Numbered from the stretch's first letter, positions 1 through 5,319 are shown. The stretch: DNA of 6,642 nt from CAYMOV01 sp964392085 (GCA_964392085.1 CAYMOV010000131.1:1-6642), one strand, 5' to 3'. Made by a program: numbers and translations. Notes: generated by a model from the letters alone, not told the origin.

Positions 1-47
1 GCTTTACACGCAGGGGGTCACAGGTTCGAACCCTGTTTCGCCCACCA
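1..47 (+). tRNA. tRNA-Val(UAC), 3' part, cut by window edge
   Basis: Only the 3' portion is present, from the last two bases of the 5' anticodon strand onward. The anticodon loop TTTACAC (3-9) places anticodon TAC at 5-7, which decodes valine GUN codons. GCAGG follows as the 3' anticodon strand, then a GGGTC variable loop. The T arm is perfect: ACAGG and CCTGT enclose TTCGAAC at 20-36. The 3' acceptor strand TTCGCCC, discriminator A and encoded CCA end at 47. The 5' half and promoter lie outside the window. The isotype rests on the loop reading alone, but the fold is canonical. Confidence 0.9.
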
Positions 48-49
48 AT

Positions 50-187
50 ATTGTCCCGGCCAAAGGCCGGATGAATGAAGAAGTGAAACGAGTGAGAAGC
101 TGGGGGAAGGGGTTCGGGGAAAAGGGAGTTTCCCCGTCAGTTCGCCCGGGGTACATAGGGGGATGTTTCCCCTATGAGCGCCCGCGC
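50..187. other. Non-coding stretch with hairpins between the tRNA 3'-end copies
   Basis: I find no credible gene here; the open frames are short and run through tRNA sequence. Two perfect inverted repeats are visible. GGGGAAA and TTTCCCC (116-122 and 129-135) have a 6-base loop. CATAGGGG and CCCCTATG (154-161 and 169-176) have a 7-base loop. GGGTA (149-153) can also pair with TACCC (194-198), which would stack on the second hairpin and draw in the duplicated tRNA end. This may be a remnant of a small inserted element or a decayed tRNA transcript; its function is unknown. Confidence 0.5.
56..70 (+). terminator. Short GC hairpin after tRNA-Val, weak terminator candidate
   Basis: CCGGCC and GGCCGG enclose a 3-base loop, a perfect 6-bp stem nine bases after the tRNA CCA end. 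No T run follows, so it is not a convincing intrinsic terminator. It may instead serve as a 3' processing or stability hairpin of the tRNA transcript. Confidence 0.3.
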
Positions 188-214
188 GGTTCGTACCCTG
201 TTTCGCCCACCAAT
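188..214 (+). repeat. Partial duplicate of the tRNA-Val 3' end
   Basis: These 27 bases match positions 23-49 with one difference: A29 becomes T194, so the T loop reads TTCGTAC. The match covers the T loop, the 3' T-stem, the 3' acceptor strand, CCA and two more bases. The upstream half does not match. GCGCGG replaces the 5' T-stem strand, and no GGGCGAA-like 5' acceptor strand lies at the expected distance, so this is not a functional tRNA. A 3'-tRNA fragment repeated downstream is the pattern left by site-specific integration at a tRNA gene (attL/attR). It could also be a decayed tandem tRNA copy. No integrase is seen between the copies. Confidence 0.75.
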
Positions 215-308
215 TTCGCCGCTTTGGCGGTAAAACTTGATCAGCCGACGAAGAATATGCCGTTGGGTTCCTTTTCTTTCTTGCGGGTGCATTGCCGGAT
301 AGGGGAGT

Positions 309-314
309 TATAAT
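309..314 (+). promoter_or_regulatory. TATAAT -10 box candidate upstream of the MNT gene
   Basis: A perfect TATAAT lies 39 bases before the TTG start of the nucleotidyltransferase, in an AT-richer pocket. The best upstream -35-like hexamer, TTGCGG at 281-286, is 22 bases away, longer than the preferred 16-18, and no TG extension precedes the box. The call rests on the -10 hexamer alone. Confidence 0.4.
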
Positions 315-352
315 GCCTTTCAAGTTTCATTCGACCGGCAAATGGGGCCCCC

Positions 353-682
353 TTGACCACGATTGAAGCGCAGGAAACAATCCAGGAAATGGTCCGAAGG
401 ATCGTCGAAAAGTTCGACCCGGTCCAGGTGATCCTTTTCGGCTCCTATGCCCGTGGGACCGCCGGGCCTGACAGCGACGTGGACCTGATGGTGGTTATGC
501 CGGTCGAGGGCTCAGTCCAAGAGAAACGAATCGAGATCCGCGTAGCCCTTCGTGGAATGGGTATTTCAAAGGATGTGGCCGTCGTCACACCCGAACAGGT
601 CAAGAAATACCGGGATATCATCGGAACGATTATCTATCCGGCATTTCGCGAGGGGAAAGTCCTCTATGAACGCGTCGCTTGA
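353..682 (+). CDS. MNT-family minimal nucleotidyltransferase (MntA-like antitoxin)
   Basis: This 109-residue protein is a single minimal nucleotidyltransferase domain of the pol-beta superfamily. The signature GSX10DXD is exact: GSYARG begins at residue 30 and the metal-binding pair is D42 and D44. The third acidic residue is likely D74 in KDVAVV. In characterised HEPN/MNT pairs the MNT protein transfers AMP to the HEPN RNase toxin and silences it. The start is uncertain. TTG at 353 keeps the first helix seen in the family but has no clear Shine-Dalgarno site. ATG at 389 has AGGAA close upstream and would give 97 residues, with the whole motif kept. The 3' end overlaps the start of a HEPN-like frame at 666, the usual arrangement for these pairs, but that partner is broken. 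Whether the orphan still functions is unknown. Confidence 0.88.
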   Translation: MTTIEAQETIQEMVRRIVEKFDPVQVILFGSYARGTAGPDSDVDLMVVMPVEGSVQEKRIEIRVALRGMGISKDVAVVTPEQVKKYRDIIGTIIYPAFREGKVLYERVA

Positions 683-773
683 TCCCCTCAAGCTGGTGAA
701 ATAGTGGGTTGGGAAGGCTGAAAGAGATATTGGACGCTTTGTTTTGCAACGAGCAAAGCAGAGGATGCTTTGA
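666..773 (+). pseudogene. Remnant of HEPN-domain toxin partner, N-terminus only
   Basis: ATG at 666 overlaps the MNT gene by 17 bases. It reads MNASLDPLKLVK, then an in-frame TAG (702-704), then WVGKAERDI and a non-matching tail ending at TGA (771-773). The pattern D-P-L-x-L-V-x-x-W-V-x-K-A-E-x-D-(I/L) resembles the first helix of HEPN proteins found beside MNT genes, with TAG in place of a Gln or Glu codon. After about residue 22 the similarity ends. The body of the domain, including the R-X4-6-H RNase motif, is missing and an AT-rich unrelated ORF takes its place. I infer an inactivated toxin, by nonsense mutation plus deletion or insertion. The resemblance is from memory of the family over a short stretch. 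Confidence 0.65.
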
Positions 774-1087
774 ATAAGGACGGATTGATAACTGGGTTGC
801 TTATAACTTTCATTGGACACATTAGCTTGTTTTCATCGGTCGTTTTATTGAATGGTATGCTTGTGAAGTTTGGATCTAATGGTTTACTAGGCTTGTTTGG
901 CCCAGTATTTAATGTTTCGATATTCTTTATTGGTTTGACCCAATGGTTATATCTATTGCCACTTGTCTTTTGGTTTAGAAGGAGAGGGCTTTTTTTGACG
1001 GAGCGCGGAATAATCATTTGCGGTGGTTTGACCATCGTCATTAATGCCCTTGTTTTGATTTGGTTTAGCAGATTAAAAATGTTTTGA
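770..1087 (+). CDS. Small three-helix membrane protein of unknown function
   Basis: I do not recognise this 105-residue protein. It has three hydrophobic stretches, at roughly residues 7-30, 40-68 and 80-100. The central one is rich in aromatic residues and ends at WFRRRG, a basic turn likely to be cytoplasmic. There is no cleavable signal and no catalytic motif. The TTG start at 770 has GAGG at 761-764 five bases upstream; the first plain ATG nearby (764) meets a stop at once. Base use differs sharply from the neighbours: line 841-900 has 22 G+C of 60 (37%), and codons favour ATT, TTT, TTG and GGT. It overlaps the TGA of the HEPN remnant and replaces the toxin body, so it was probably acquired separately. 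The consistent hydrophobic pattern argues that it is a real coding region. Confidence 0.6.
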   Translation: MNKDGLITGLLITFIGHISLFSSVVLLNGMLVKFGSNGLLGLFGPVFNVSIFFIGLTQWLYLLPLVFWFRRRGLFLTERGIIICGGLTIVINALVLIWFSRLKMF

Positions 1088-1099
1088 GCCGGTGCAATA

Positions 1100-1127
1100 T
1101 TGATTCGAAGTTGGGGGAAAGTATATC
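1100..1127 (+). promoter_or_regulatory. Possible promoter for the aldo/keto reductase
   Basis: TTGATT (1100-1105) and TATATC (1122-1127) are 16 bases apart in the AT-rich gap before the reductase. This would give a leader of about 80 bases. Both hexamers deviate from consensus and the region is AT-rich, so a chance match is possible. Confidence 0.3.
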
Positions 1128-1214
1128 GGTGGTTGAGATGAGTGACGAAGGCTGTGGGCTTTATATTGAGGTATGATCCCCCTCGTGAATTCTAACCCTT
1201 TCCAGGAGAATCCC

Positions 1215-2213
1215 ATGTCCTCCAACCCAACCTTTGAACCCCGCAAACTCGGCGCCCATGGCCCGTCCGTATTCCCCCTGTCCCTGGGTTGCATGGGCAT
1301 GTCGGGCATGTACGGCCCGACCGACGAGAACGAAAGCATGGCCACCATCCACGAGGCCCTGGAACGGGGTGTCACGGTGCTGGATACGGGCGATTTCTAC
1401 GGGATGGGGGCCAATGAACTGTTAATCGGGCGGGCCCTCAAAGGCCGCCGGGACCAGGCCCTCCTGTCGGTCAAATTCGGCGCCATGCGCACGCCGGACG
1501 CGGGGTGGGTGGGTTTCGATTCGCGCCCGGCGGCCGTGAAGAACTTCCTGTCCTACAGCCTGAATCGCTTGGGCGTGGACCACATCGACATCTACCGCCC
1601 CAGTCGCCTCGATCCCCAGGTGCCCATCGAGGACACGGTGGGCGCGATCGCCGAGATGGTCAAGGCGGGCTATGTCCGTTACATAGGCCTGTCGGAAGTG
1701 GGGGTCGAGACTGTCCGGCGGGCCCAAAAGGTCCACCCGATCACGGACCTCCAGATCGAGTACTCCCTAGTCAGTCGAGGGCCCGAAACCGCGATCTTTC
1801 CCGAACTGGAAAAGTTGGGGATCGCCGCCACGGTCTATGGGATCCTTTCCCGGGGATTGTTGAGCGGCGCGAAACCATCCGTGAAGGGGGACTTCAGGGC
1901 CCATATGCCCCGTTTCAGCGGGGGGAACCTCGAGAAGAACCAGGGCCTGGTGTCCAAGCTGGGGGAAGTCGCGGCGAAAAAGGGGATCACCCCCGTCCAG
2001 CTCTGCATCGCCTGGGTCCTGGCGAAGGGCAAAAGCTACTTGCCCGTGATCGGCGCGAGGACCCGCAAACAGCTCTCGGAATCCCTGGGGGCCTTGGCCG
2101 TGAAACTTACCCCGGAAGAGATCACCTCCATCGAGGCGGCCTTGCCCCCCACGCTGGTGGCCGGGACCCGATACGACGAACGACAAATGAAAACCCTCGA
2201 CAGCGAAAAATAG
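1215..2213 (+). CDS. Aldo/keto reductase
   Basis: This 332-residue protein is a NAD(P)H-dependent oxidoreductase of the aldo/keto reductase superfamily (TIM barrel), probably cytoplasmic; its substrate cannot be read from sequence. Family motifs run in order: LGCMGMSGMYG near residues 24-34, LDTGDFYG with D57 and Y62, SVKFG with K87, VPIEDTVGAI, VRYIGLSEVG, and the C-terminal cofactor segment PVIGARTRKQL. The fourth tetrad position is unusual: where YYQHRVDP is common, this protein has YRPSRLDP, so the His is S130. I recall other bacterial reductases with YRPxRLDP, so this may mark a subgroup rather than decay. Start: ATG 1215 has AGGAG (1204-1208) six bases upstream. An in-frame ATG at 1173 would add 14 residues but lacks such a site. 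It appears monocistronic. Confidence 0.93.
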   Translation: MSSNPTFEPRKLGAHGPSVFPLSLGCMGMSGMYGPTDENESMATIHEALERGVTVLDTGDFYGMGANELLIGRALKGRRDQALLSVKFGAMRTPDAGWVGFDSRPAAVKNFLSYSLNRLGVDHIDIYRPSRLDPQVPIEDTVGAIAEMVKAGYVRYIGLSEVGVETVRRAQKVHPITDLQIEYSLVSRGPETAIFPELEKLGIAATVYGILSRGLLSGAKPSVKGDFRAHMPRFSGGNLEKNQGLVSKLGEVAAKKGITPVQLCIAWVLAKGKSYLPVIGARTRKQLSESLGALAVKLTPEEITSIEAALPPTLVAGTRYDERQMKTLDSEK

Positions 2214-2337
2214 GATCCTGAAGCGGACGGCTACGGGGTTTGGATGGTGTGGTCCGGGTTCCGGGCGATCGGAAGGATGCTTTCCCCATTGGAAAAGGGT
2301 TCAGGGACCCCAAGGTGACCCATCCTGAGGTTGCGAA

Positions 2338-2360
2338 GCCCGAATAACCCCTTATCGGGC
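2338..2360 (+). other. Imperfect hairpin between the reductase and tRNA-Ala
   Basis: GCCCGA and TCGGGC form a 6-bp stem, extended by TAA/TTA past one bulged A, with a CCCC loop. No T run follows, so it is at best a weak or Rho-assisted 3' end for the reductase mRNA. The rest of 2214-2392 shows nothing I can name. Confidence 0.3.
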
Positions 2361-2392
2361 GGTTGTCTGGAACCTGGACCCGCTCGTTTCTG

Positions 2393-2420
2393 TTGTTTTT
2401 TTCGGGGGTTTGGATACAAT
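2393..2420 (+). promoter_or_regulatory. Likely tRNA-Ala promoter
   Basis: TTGTTT (2393-2398) and TACAAT (2415-2420) are 16 bases apart. The predicted start near 2427 gives a 5' leader of about 29 bases before the mature tRNA. The position and an AT-rich dip just before a stable RNA gene support it; the -35 matches only TTG. Confidence 0.5.
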
Positions 2421-2455
2421 TTGGGGCCGTCCACAGAGGGCGGAAGCGGGTATTT

Positions 2456-2531
2456 GGGGACGTAGCTCAGCTGGGAGAGCACCTCCATGGCATGGAGGGG
2501 GTCGTGGGTTCGATCCCCATCGTCTCCACCA
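2456..2531 (+). tRNA. tRNA-Ala(GGC)
   Basis: A complete 76-base cloverleaf. Acceptor strands GGGGACG and CGTCTCC pair with a G3-U70 wobble, the classical alanine identity element. The D arm is GCTC/GAGC. The anticodon stem CCTCC/GGAGG holds loop ATGGCAT with anticodon GGC, which reads GCC. The variable loop is GGGTC and the T arm GTGGG/CCCAT with loop TTCGATC. Discriminator A and CCA are encoded. A strong terminator follows 20 bases later, so it is transcribed alone. Confidence 0.97.
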
Positions 2532-2550
2532 AATTAACCCGCCTCAAACG

Positions 2551-2584
2551 AAACCCTCCGGGCCCCTGGCCCGGGGGGTTTTTT
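2551..2584 (+). terminator. Intrinsic terminator of tRNA-Ala
   Basis: CCCTCCGGGCC (2554-2564) pairs with GGCCCGGGGGG (2568-2578): 11 bp with one G-U and a 3-base loop. Six T residues (2579-2584) follow directly, and AAA precedes the stem. It separates the tRNA from the dGTPase-like gene. Confidence 0.92.
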
Positions 2585-2598
2585 CATTCCAGCCTCCC

Positions 2599-2604
2599 TA
2601 TAAT
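2599..2604 (+). promoter_or_regulatory. TATAAT -10 box for the dGTPase-like gene
   Basis: A perfect TATAAT lies 19 bases before the ATG at 2624, just after the tRNA terminator. Transcription would start near 2611, leaving only about 13 leader bases that hold AGGTGA. The -35 region falls in the G/T tail of the terminator (near 2577-2582) and is not consensus. If real, it excludes the in-frame ATG at 2603, which lies within the box. Confidence 0.45.
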
Positions 2605-2623
2605 GCCGCCCAAGGTGACATTC

Positions 2624-3769
2624 ATGCTCGACCGTCAAGCCTTGGAAGAAATGGAAGACAAGACCCTTGCGCCTTACGCCCAGCGGGCGAGGGCCAGCAG
2701 GGGCCGGCAATATCCCGAACCCGAACACGCCTACCGCACCGCCTTCCAACGAGACCGTGACCGGGTCATCCACTCCTCCGCCTTCCGCCGCCTGGAATAT
2801 AAGACCCAGGTTTTCGTCAACCACGAGGGCGACTACTACCGTACCCGCATCACCCACACCCTCGAGGTGGCACAGATCGCCCGCACGGTGTCCCGCGCCC
2901 TCGGCCTCAACCCGGACCTCACGGAGGCCGTGGCCCTGGCCCACGATATCGGTCACGGCCCTTTCGGCCATTGCGGCGAGCGGGTCCTGACCCGCCTCAT
3001 GGCGAACGACGGCGGCTTCGAGCACAACGCCCAGAGCTACCGCATCGTGACCTACCTGGAGGACAAGTACCCGGGGTTCCGGGGCCTCAACCTCACTTAT
3101 GAGGTGTTGGAGGGGGTGGACAAGCACCGCACGCGCTACGACCGACCCGGGATGTCCGGCGAACAGCACTCACTGGAGGCGCAGGTCGTGGACCTGGCCG
3201 ACGAGATCGCCTATACCTCCCACGACGTGGATGACGGCCTGCAATCGGGTCTTTTGGATTGGGACGACCTGGCGAAGGTTCCGCTTTGGAAGGACCATGC
3301 CGAGAAGGCCGGGGCCGTCGCGGGGGAGCTTTCCCGCGAGAAGGCCAAGTACCACGCCGTCCGGGGCATCATCAACGAACTGGTGTCGGACCTCATCGCC
3401 GAGACCGAGGCCCGGATCGGGAAGTTCGGGGTCACGAACGCCGAAAGGGTGAGGAGCTGCCCCGAGGAGCTGGCCTCCATGTCGCCCGAGGTGCGCCAGA
3501 GGCACCGGGACCTCAAGAGTTTCCTGTTCGACAACCTGTACCGGCACCACCGGGTTCTCCGCATTGAGGCCAAGAGCGAGGCGGTCATCAGCACCTTGTT
3601 CAAGCTTTATGGGGCCAACCCCGACATCCTGCCGAAGAACACCCGGCAAAAGATCAAGGACCAGACGGACCCGCCCAACAGGGTCATCTGCGACTACATC
3701 GCCGGCATGACCGACCGCTTCGCCATCGAGGAATACGAGAAGCTGACGGAGCCCTCCATCCGAGTTTGA
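2624..3769 (+). CDS. dgt: dGTP triphosphohydrolase-like HD-domain protein
   Basis: This 381-residue protein belongs to the dGTPase branch of the HD phosphohydrolases, which cleave dNTPs to deoxynucleoside and tripolyphosphate and so adjust dNTP pools. The opening PEPEHAYRTAFQRDRDRVIHSSAFRRLEYKTQ region (shown here only by its key stretch, residues 31-62) is typical of the group. Metal ligands are H78 in RITHTLE, H107-D108 in AHDIGH and D193 in DLADEIAYTSHD; H111 and H116 in GHGPFGH are also conserved. ATG 2624 fits best: AGGTGA (2613-2618) sits five bases upstream and MLDRQ matches the usual N-terminus. The open frame continues upstream through the tRNA-Ala gene, which is not coding. Nucleotide specificity (dGTP or broader) cannot be told; the symbol is by family. 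Confidence 0.94.
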   Translation: MLDRQALEEMEDKTLAPYAQRARASRGRQYPEPEHAYRTAFQRDRDRVIHSSAFRRLEYKTQVFVNHEGDYYRTRITHTLEVAQIARTVSRALGLNPDLTEAVALAHDIGHGPFGHCGERVLTRLMANDGGFEHNAQSYRIVTYLEDKYPGFRGLNLTYEVLEGVDKHRTRYDRPGMSGEQHSLEAQVVDLADEIAYTSHDVDDGLQSGLLDWDDLAKVPLWKDHAEKAGAVAGELSREKAKYHAVRGIINELVSDLIAETEARIGKFGVTNAERVRSCPEELASMSPEVRQRHRDLKSFLFDNLYRHHRVLRIEAKSEAVISTLFKLYGANPDILPKNTRQKIKDQTDPPNRVICDYIAGMTDRFAIEEYEKLTEPSIRV

Positions 3770-3774
3770 GCTGC

Positions 3775-3819
3775 GGTGGTCGGCGGTCGGCCCCCAACTT
3801 AGGTTGGAAGTCGACCACC
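3775..3819 (+). other. Two-tier hairpin directly after the dGTPase stop
   Basis: GGTGGTCG (3775-3782) and CGACCACC (3812-3819) form a perfect 8-bp outer stem. Inside it, CCAAC (3794-3798) and GTTGG (3803-3807) form a second stem with a 4-base loop. It begins six bases after the stop codon. No T run follows, so it is more likely an mRNA 3' stability element than an intrinsic terminator. Confidence 0.5.
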
Positions 3820-3931
3820 TATCGAACCGATCCGGAGGCCCCCGTACCGGTCTGGAATGACTGAGGCAGTCGATTCGGCTGTCGGCTTTTAATAAAAGCC
3901 TTCGCTGACCGCCGATGGCCGACAGCTGACG
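3778..3931. repeat. Degenerate heptanucleotide repeats in opposing orientations
   Basis: Two exact GGTCGGC units lie at 3778-3791. ATTCGGC and TGTCGGC follow at 3873-3886. The reverse-complement unit GCYGAYN occurs four times in tandem at 3904-3931 (GCTGACC, GCCGATG, GCCGACA, GCTGACG). The opposing groups can pair: 3875-3886 with 3918-3929 makes a 12-bp stem with one G-U. Short tandem heptamers are known in intergenic regions of some bacteria; whether this unit recurs in this genome is not visible here. Confidence 0.5.
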
Positions 3932-3943
3932 GCTCCGTTTTTT
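3875..3943 (+). terminator. Possible terminator of the dGTPase-like gene
   Basis: A 12-bp stem (3875-3886 with 3918-3929) encloses a 31-base loop, and six T residues (3938-3943) follow eight bases later. A competing hairpin, GGCTTTT/AAAAGCC with a 3-base loop (3884-3900), shares part of the 5' arm. The spacing to the T run is longer than ideal, so termination here is plausible but not secure. Confidence 0.4.
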
Positions 3944-3960
3944 GGCCTTGTGGGTGTTGA

Positions 3961-3989
3961 TTGACACCCCCCGCCCCCCCAATTATCAT
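3961..3989 (+). promoter_or_regulatory. Strong sigma70-type promoter upstream of argD
   Basis: TTGACA (3961-3966) is an exact -35 consensus and TATCAT (3984-3989) matches four of six -10 bases, with the optimal 17-base spacing. The spacer is almost all cytosine: six C, one G, seven C at 3967-3980. Transcription should start near 3996 on the + strand, about 120 bases before argD. No other promoter is evident before argD, so this probably drives the argD-argF transcript. Confidence 0.7.
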
Positions 3990-3999
3990 GTTCGTTGTG

Positions 4000-4033
4000 C
4001 CCTCGGCCCAACAAGCCGGGGGTTTTTGTTTTT
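4000..4033 (+). terminator. Intrinsic terminator or attenuator in the argD leader
   Basis: CCCTCGGC (4000-4007) pairs with GCCGGGGG (4015-4022): 8 bp with one G-U and a 7-base loop. Then comes T5-G-T5 (4023-4033). It looks like a standard intrinsic terminator. It begins about four bases after the predicted start of the promoter at 3961-3989, so it lies inside the argD leader rather than clearly at the end of the upstream unit. GGCCCAA (4005-4011) can pair instead with TTGGGCC (4032-4038), which would break the terminator stem. It may be an attenuator, a backstop for dGTPase transcription, or a 5' stabilising hairpin. Confidence 0.75.
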
Positions 4034-4116
4034 GGGCCCATCGCTTTTTCCGCCCCTCAACGTCGCTTTGGGGGAAAGAAGAAGGCGGGTCCGGCACCCC
4101 ATGAAGGAGGAGAACC

Positions 4117-5319
4117 GTGGATACGACCCAGTTGATCCAAAACGGAGAAGACTTCTTGCTGGGGAATTACCGCCGCCACAACTCCGTCCTTATGCGGGGG
4201 GAGGGACCCTGGCTCTACGATTCCGAGCGGGGCAAGTACCTTGATTTCTTCGCGGGCATCGCGGTGAACGCCTTGGGGCAGGCCTCGACCGAGGTCGTGG
4301 AGGCCGTGGTCGCCCAGGTGAAGAAGCTGGGCCACACCTCCAACTGGTACTACAACGAGCCCGCCATCAAGCTGGCCAAACTCCTCTGCGAGGTGTCCTT
4401 CGGCCAGAAGGTCTTCCTCTGTAATTCGGGCACCGAGGCCAACGAGGCGGCCCTGAAGCTCGCCCGGAAATACCACCGGCGCAAGGGGCAGGACCGCTAC
4501 GAGATCATCTCCTTCCACCGGTCTTTCCATGGGCGCACCTACGGCTCGCTCTCGGCCACCGGCAACTTCCATTACCACGAGGGGTTCGAGCCCCTCGTCT
4601 ATGGGTTCCATTTCGCCCATTTCAACGACCTGGACAGCGTAAGGGCCCTGATGGGCGAGAAGACCGCGGCGGTCATCGTCGAGGTGATCCAGGCCGAGGG
4701 CGGCGTACACCTGGCGGATCCGGCCTTCCTGAGGGGCTTAAGGGAATTGACCAAGGAAAGGGACATCCTTCTGATCGTGGATGAGGTCCAAACCGGGATC
4801 GGCCGCACGGGCCGGATGTGGGCTTATGAGCACTATGGCATCGAGCCGGACATCCTGACCTCAGCCAAAGCGCTGGGGGGAGGCCTGCCCTTGGGGGCCA
4901 TGCTGGTCACCAACCGGTTGAAGGACGTATTCCAACCCGGCGACCACGCCACCACCTTTGGGGGAAACCCGATTTGCTGCGCGGCCGCGGTGGCCACCAT
5001 CGAGACGATCATCATGCGCAACCTGGTGCCCAACACCGCCAAGAACGGCGACCTGCTCCGGGGGAAGCTGGAGGACCTGCGTAAGAAGCGGCCGAACGTC
5101 ATCGCCGACCTGCGCGGTCTCGGCCTGCTCCAGGCCGTGGAGACCACCTTCCCCTCGAAGGATGTCGTGCAGGCCTGCGCCCAACAAGCGCTGTTGGTGG
5201 GCCCCGCCGGGGAGAAGACCATCCGGTTGACCCCGCCCCTCATCGTGACCGAGGCGGACATCGAGATGGCCGTCGCCAAGTTGGACCAGGCCTTGGGGGC
5301 CCTGGAGTCCGGGTCATGA
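4117..5319 (+). CDS. argD: Acetylornithine aminotransferase
   Basis: ArgD is a cytoplasmic PLP enzyme that transfers an amino group from glutamate to N-acetylglutamate semialdehyde, giving N2-acetylornithine. The 400 residues match the family length for class III aminotransferases. Visible motifs are NSGTEANE (residues 103-110) for the PLP phosphate, FHGRTYGSLS from 138, VDEVQTGIGRTG with D222 and Q225 against the PLP ring, the Schiff-base lysine K251 in SAKALGGG, and HATTFGGNP with T280. The GTG start at 4117 has AAGGAGG (4104-4110) six bases upstream, a near-perfect site. Its end overlaps argF by four bases (ATGA), so the two are translationally coupled. Some ArgD proteins also act in lysine synthesis, and ornithine or succinylornithine transaminases are close relatives; the argF/argG neighbours favour ArgD. 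Confidence 0.95.
   Translation: MDTTQLIQNGEDFLLGNYRRHNSVLMRGEGPWLYDSERGKYLDFFAGIAVNALGQASTEVVEAVVAQVKKLGHTSNWYYNEPAIKLAKLLCEVSFGQKVFLCNSGTEANEAALKLARKYHRRKGQDRYEIISFHRSFHGRTYGSLSATGNFHYHEGFEPLVYGFHFAHFNDLDSVRALMGEKTAAVIVEVIQAEGGVHLADPAFLRGLRELTKERDILLIVDEVQTGIGRTGRMWAYEHYGIEPDILTSAKALGGGLPLGAMLVTNRLKDVFQPGDHATTFGGNPICCAAAVATIETIIMRNLVPNTAKNGDLLRGKLEDLRKKRPNVIADLRGLGLLQAVETTFPSKDVVQACAQQALLVGPAGEKTIRLTPPLIVTEADIEMAVAKLDQALGALESGS

Noticed and set aside
137..212. A complete second tRNA-Val
   Set aside because: The 5' T-stem strand does not pair and no matching 5' acceptor strand is present; only the 3' 27 bases are tRNA-like.
18..323. Open frame on the - strand, 101 codons
   Set aside because: It is antisense to tRNA sequence and its WWAKQG repeats are just the two tRNA-Val 3' copies read backward; no family resemblance.
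1173..1214. Earlier in-frame ATG of the aldo/keto reductase
   Set aside because: No ribosome site precedes it, the extra residues do not resemble the family, and ATG 1215 has AGGAG at ideal spacing.
1505..2221. Long + strand frame overlapping the reductase
   Set aside because: It is an out-of-frame shadow of a clear family gene, rich in Gly, Arg and Pro as expected from GC-rich codon thirds.
2363..2623. N-terminal extension of the dGTPase-like protein
   Set aside because: The frame is open by chance through the tRNA-Ala gene and its terminator; the family N-terminus and ribosome site support ATG 2624.
3170..3982. 270-codon - strand frame across the dGTPase 3' half
   Set aside because: It is antisense to a conserved gene and runs on into structured intergenic DNA, with no motifs or ribosome site.
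3942..4244. 100-codon + strand frame before argD
   Set aside because: It spans the promoter, the C tract and the terminator hairpin, then overlaps argD in another frame; no plausible protein.
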